From NCBI GenBank assembly GCA_028023455.1, contig JAQFVV010000049.1, positions 7,672,647 through 7,736,646 on the forward strand: DNA of 64,000 nucleotides, given 5' to 3'. This document shows, piece after piece, positions 61,113-64,000 of this stretch. Within the stretch, counting starts at the first letter, position 1, and each line of letters opens with the position of its first letter. Origin of the DNA: Epiperipatus broadwayi. Taxonomy: Eukaryota > Onychophora > Udeonychophora > Euonychophora > Peripatidae. The notes under the pieces are model-generated. The model ran no database searches, was not told the origin of the DNA, and saw only the letters and a program-made list of their open reading frames with translations. The translations under genes and the position numbers were made by a program.

Positions 61113-63297
61113 TTCTTCTTCTTCTTCTTCTTCTTCTTCTTCTTCTTCTTCTTCTTCTTCTTCTTCTTCTTCTTCTTCTTCTTCTTCTTCTTCTTCTTCT
61201 TCTTCTTCTTCTTCTTCTTCTTCTTCTTCTTCTTCTTCTTCTTCTTCTTCTTCTTCTTCTTCTTCTTCTTCTTCTTCTTCTTCTTCTTCTTCTTCTTCTT
61301 CTTCTTCTTCTTCTTCTTCTTCTTCTTCTTCTTCTTCTTCTTCTTCTTCTTCTTCTTCTTCTTCTTCTTCTTCTTCTTCTTCTTCTTCTTCTTCTTCTTC
61401 TTCTTCTTCTTCTTCTTCTTCTTCTTCTTCTTCTTCTTCTTCTTCTTCTTCTTCTTCTTCTTCTTCTTCTTCTTCTTCTTCTTCTTCTTCTTCTTCTTCT
61501 TCTTCTTCTTCTTCTTCTTCTTCTTCTTCTTCTTCTTCTTCTTCTTCTTCTTCTTCTTCTTCTTCTTCTTCTTCTTCTTCTTCTTCTTCTTCTTCTTCTT
61601 CTTCTTCTTCTTCTTCTTCTTCTTCTTCTTCTTCTTCTTCTTCTTCTTCTTCTTCTTCTTCTTCTTCTTCTTCTTCTTCTTCTTCTTCTTCTTCTTCTTC
61701 TTCTTCTTCTTCTTCTTCTTCTTCTTCTTCTTCTTCTTCTTCTTCTTCTTCTTCTTCTTCTTCTTCTTCTTCTTCTTCTTCTTCTTCTTCTTCTTCTTCT
61801 TCTTCTTCTTCTTCTTCTTCTTCTTCTTCTTCTTCTTCTTCTTCTTCTTCTTCTTCTTCTTCTTCTTCTTCTTCTTCTTCTTCTTCTTCTTCTTCTTCTT
61901 CTTCTTCTTCTTCTTCTTCTTCTTCTTCTTCTTCTTCTTCTTCTTCTTCTTCTTCTTCTTCTTCTTCTTCTTCTTCTTCTTCTTCTTCTTCTTCTTCTTC
62001 TTCTTCTTCTTCTTCTTCTTCTTCTTCTTCTTCTTCTTCTTCTTCTTCTTCTTCTTCTTCTTCTTCTTCTTCTTCTTCTTCTTCTTCTTCTTCTTCTTCT
62101 TCTTCTTCTTCTTCTTCTTCTTCTTCTTCTTCTTCTTCTTCTTCTTCTTCTTCTTCTTCTTCTTCTTCTTCTTCTTCTTCTTCTTCTTCTTCTTCTTCTT
62201 CTTCTTCTTCTTCTTCTTCTTCTTCTTCTTCTTCTTCTTCTTCTTCTTCTTCTTCTTCTTCTTCTTCTTCTTCTTCTTCTTCTTCTTCTTCTTCTTCTTC
62301 TTCTTCTTCTTCTTCTTCTTCTTCTTCTTCTTCTTCTTCTTCTTCTTCTTCTTCTTCTTCTTCTTCTTCTTCTTCTTTTCTTCTTCTTCTTCTTCTTCTT
62401 CTTCTTCTTTTCTTCTTCTTCTTCTTCTTCTTCTTCTTCTTCTTCTTCTTCTTCTTCTTCTTCTTCTTCTTCTTCTTCTTCTTCTTCTTCTTCTTCTTCT
62501 TCTTTTCTTCTTCTTCTTCTTCTTCTTCTTCTTCTTCTTCTTCTTCTTCTTCTTCTTCTTCTTCTTCTTCTTCTTCTTCTTCTTCTTCTTCTTCTTCTTC
62601 TTTTTTCTTCTTCTTCTTCTTTTCTTCTTCTTCTTTTCTTCTTCTTCTTCTTCTTCTTTTCTTCTTTTCTTCTTCTTCTTATTCTTCTTCTTCTTCTTCT
62701 TCTTCTTCTTCTTCTTCTTCTTCTTCTTCTTCTTCTTCTTCTTCTTCTTCTTCTTTTCTTCTTCTTCTTCTTCTTCTTCTTTTCTTCTTTTTTTTCTTCT
62801 TCTTCTTCTTCTTTTCTTTTCTTCTTCTTCTTCTTCTTCTTCTTCTTCTTCTTTTCTTTTTTATTCTTCTTCTTCTTCTTCTTCTTCTTCTTCTTCTTCT
62901 TCTTCTTCTTCTTCTTCTTCTTCTTCTTCTTCTTCTTCTTCTTCTTCTTCTTCTTCTTCTTCTTCTTCTTCTTTTCTTCTTCTTCTTTTCTTCTTCTTTT
63001 CTTCTTCTTCTTCTTCTTCTTCTTCTTCTTCTTCTTCTTCTTCTTCTTCTTCTTCTTCTTCTTCTTCTTCTTCTTCTTCTTCTTCTTCTTCTTCTTCTTC
63101 TTCTTCTTCTTCTTCTTCTTCTTCTTCTTCTTCTTCTTCTTCTTCTTCTTCTTCTTCTTCTTCTTCTTCTTCTTCTTCTTCTTCTTCTTCTTCTTCTTCT
63201 TCTTCTTCTTCTTCTTCTTCTTCTTCTTCTTCTTCTTCTTCTTCTTCTTCTTCTTCTTCTTCTTCTTCTTCTTCTTCTTTTCTTCTTTTTTCTTCTT

Positions 63298-63328
<31 letters not shown>

Positions 63329-64000
63329 TTCTTCTTCTTCTTCTTCTTTTCTTCTTCTTCTTCTTTTCTTCTTCTTCTTCTTCTTTATTCTTCTTCTTCT
63401 TCTTCTTCTTCTTTTCTTCTTCTTCTTCTTCTTCTTCTTCTTCTTCTTTTCTTCTTCTTTTCTTTTCTTTTCTTCTTCTTCTTCTTCTTTTTTCTTTTCT
63501 TTTTTTTCTTTTCTTCTTCTTCTTCTTCTTCTTCTTTTTTTTCTTTTTTCTTTTTTCTTTTCTTATTTTCTTCTTCTTCTTCTTCTTCTTCTTTTCTTCT
63601 TTTTTCTTCTTCTTCTTCTTCTTCTTCTTCTTCTTCTTCTTCTTTTCTTCTTTTCTTCTTTTTTTTCTTCTTCTTTTTTCTTTTCTTCTTCTTTTTTCTT
63701 CTTCTTTTCTTTTTTTTTTCTTTTCTTTTCTTCTTCTTTTCTTTTCTTCTTCTTCTTCTTCTTCTTCTTCTTCTTCTTTTCTTCTTCTTCTTCTTCTTCT
63801 TCTTTTCTTTTCTTCTTTTTTTTTTCTTCTTCTTTTTTTTCTTCTTTTTTTTTCTTCTTCTTCTTTTCTTCTTCTTCTTCTTCTTTTCTTCTTCTTCTTC
63901 TTCTTTTCTTCTTTTCTTCTTCTTCTTCTTTTCTTCTTCTTCTTCTTTTCTTCTTCTTCTTCTTTTCTTCTTTTTTTTCTTTTCTTCTTCTTTTCTTTTC
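61113..64000 (+). repeat. giant (TTC)n / (GAA)n tract running off the window
   Basis: From 61113 to 62375 the sequence is pure TTC, 421 units without a single interruption. From 62376 onward TTTTC variants appear, and occasional TTATTC, becoming dense by 63470 to the window end at 64000. The whole tract is at least 2,888 bp of almost pure pyrimidine. GAA/TTC repeats of this length can form triplexes (H-DNA) and R-loops. No coding meaning. Length and purity should be treated with care, since long-read assembly can mis-size such arrays. Confidence 0.98.

Noticed and set aside
1-64000. CRISPR array, bacterial operon or phage features
   Set aside because: No spaced identical short repeats with unique spacers, no dense coding, no ribosome-binding sites; the window is clearly eukaryotic.

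Overview
This window is AT-rich (about a quarter G+C by eye), intron/intergenic-like DNA of a eukaryote, most likely an invertebrate animal. The evidence is its mobile elements: an RTE-type LINE, L1/Tx1-like LINE 3' ends, a Penelope-like element (PLE) with a GIY-YIG endonuclease, tRNA-derived SINEs, an LTR retrotransposon, many inverted-repeat elements and long trinucleotide microsatellites. I cannot name the species; mollusc, cnidarian or flatworm would all fit. I see no complete host gene. The best host-gene hint is one weak candidate exon on the minus strand near 49.4 kb.

Layout. 0-5 kb: a small palindrome, a diverged 0.39-kb direct repeat, the first copy of inverted-repeat family 1, a second repeat family and two tRNA-derived SINEs. 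5-11 kb: plain AT-rich DNA with one 272-bp hairpin that contains tRNA-like SINE sequence. 11-15 kb: a cluster of three inverted-repeat families (family 3 at 11.1-12.0, family 1 at 12.9-13.7, family 2 at 14.2-14.9). 16-20 kb: a weak ORF, a LINE 3' relic and another family 1 copy. 20.6-20.9 kb: compound microsatellite. 22.2-26.4 kb: two relics of one LINE family in tail-to-tail orientation. 28.6-39.8 kb: one minus-strand LTR retrotransposon about 11.2 kb long. Its 3' LTR (28606-30118) holds a SINE with a 16-bp target duplication. Its 5' LTR (34751-39762) is split by a truncated PLE and a truncated RTE LINE. Its interior keeps a decayed gag-like gene and a further LTR-like insertion. 39.8-57.7 kb: mostly featureless, with a hairpin element, truncated family 1 and family 3 copies and a GTA microsatellite. 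57.7-58.6 kb: a third copy of the LINE 3' end, open over 209 codons and ending in AATAAA plus a poly(A) run. 61.1 kb to the window end: at least 2.9 kb of (TTC)n, uninterrupted for the first 1,263 bases.

The most interesting signal is that the three inverted-repeat families at 2.7, 11-15, 19 and 56 kb each carry a type I hammerhead ribozyme motif: a CUGANGA box, a short stem II hairpin, GAAA, a palindromic loopless stem III, then a stem I. Some helix changes between copies are compensatory. The nested PLE carries a decayed hammerhead of the same layout. One family 1 copy has a perfect 14-bp target duplication. I infer that these families are non-autonomous, ribozyme-bearing retroelements, perhaps mobilised by PLE-type machinery. 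Hammerheads in PLEs and retrozymes are known; whether these families are described cannot be decided from sequence alone.
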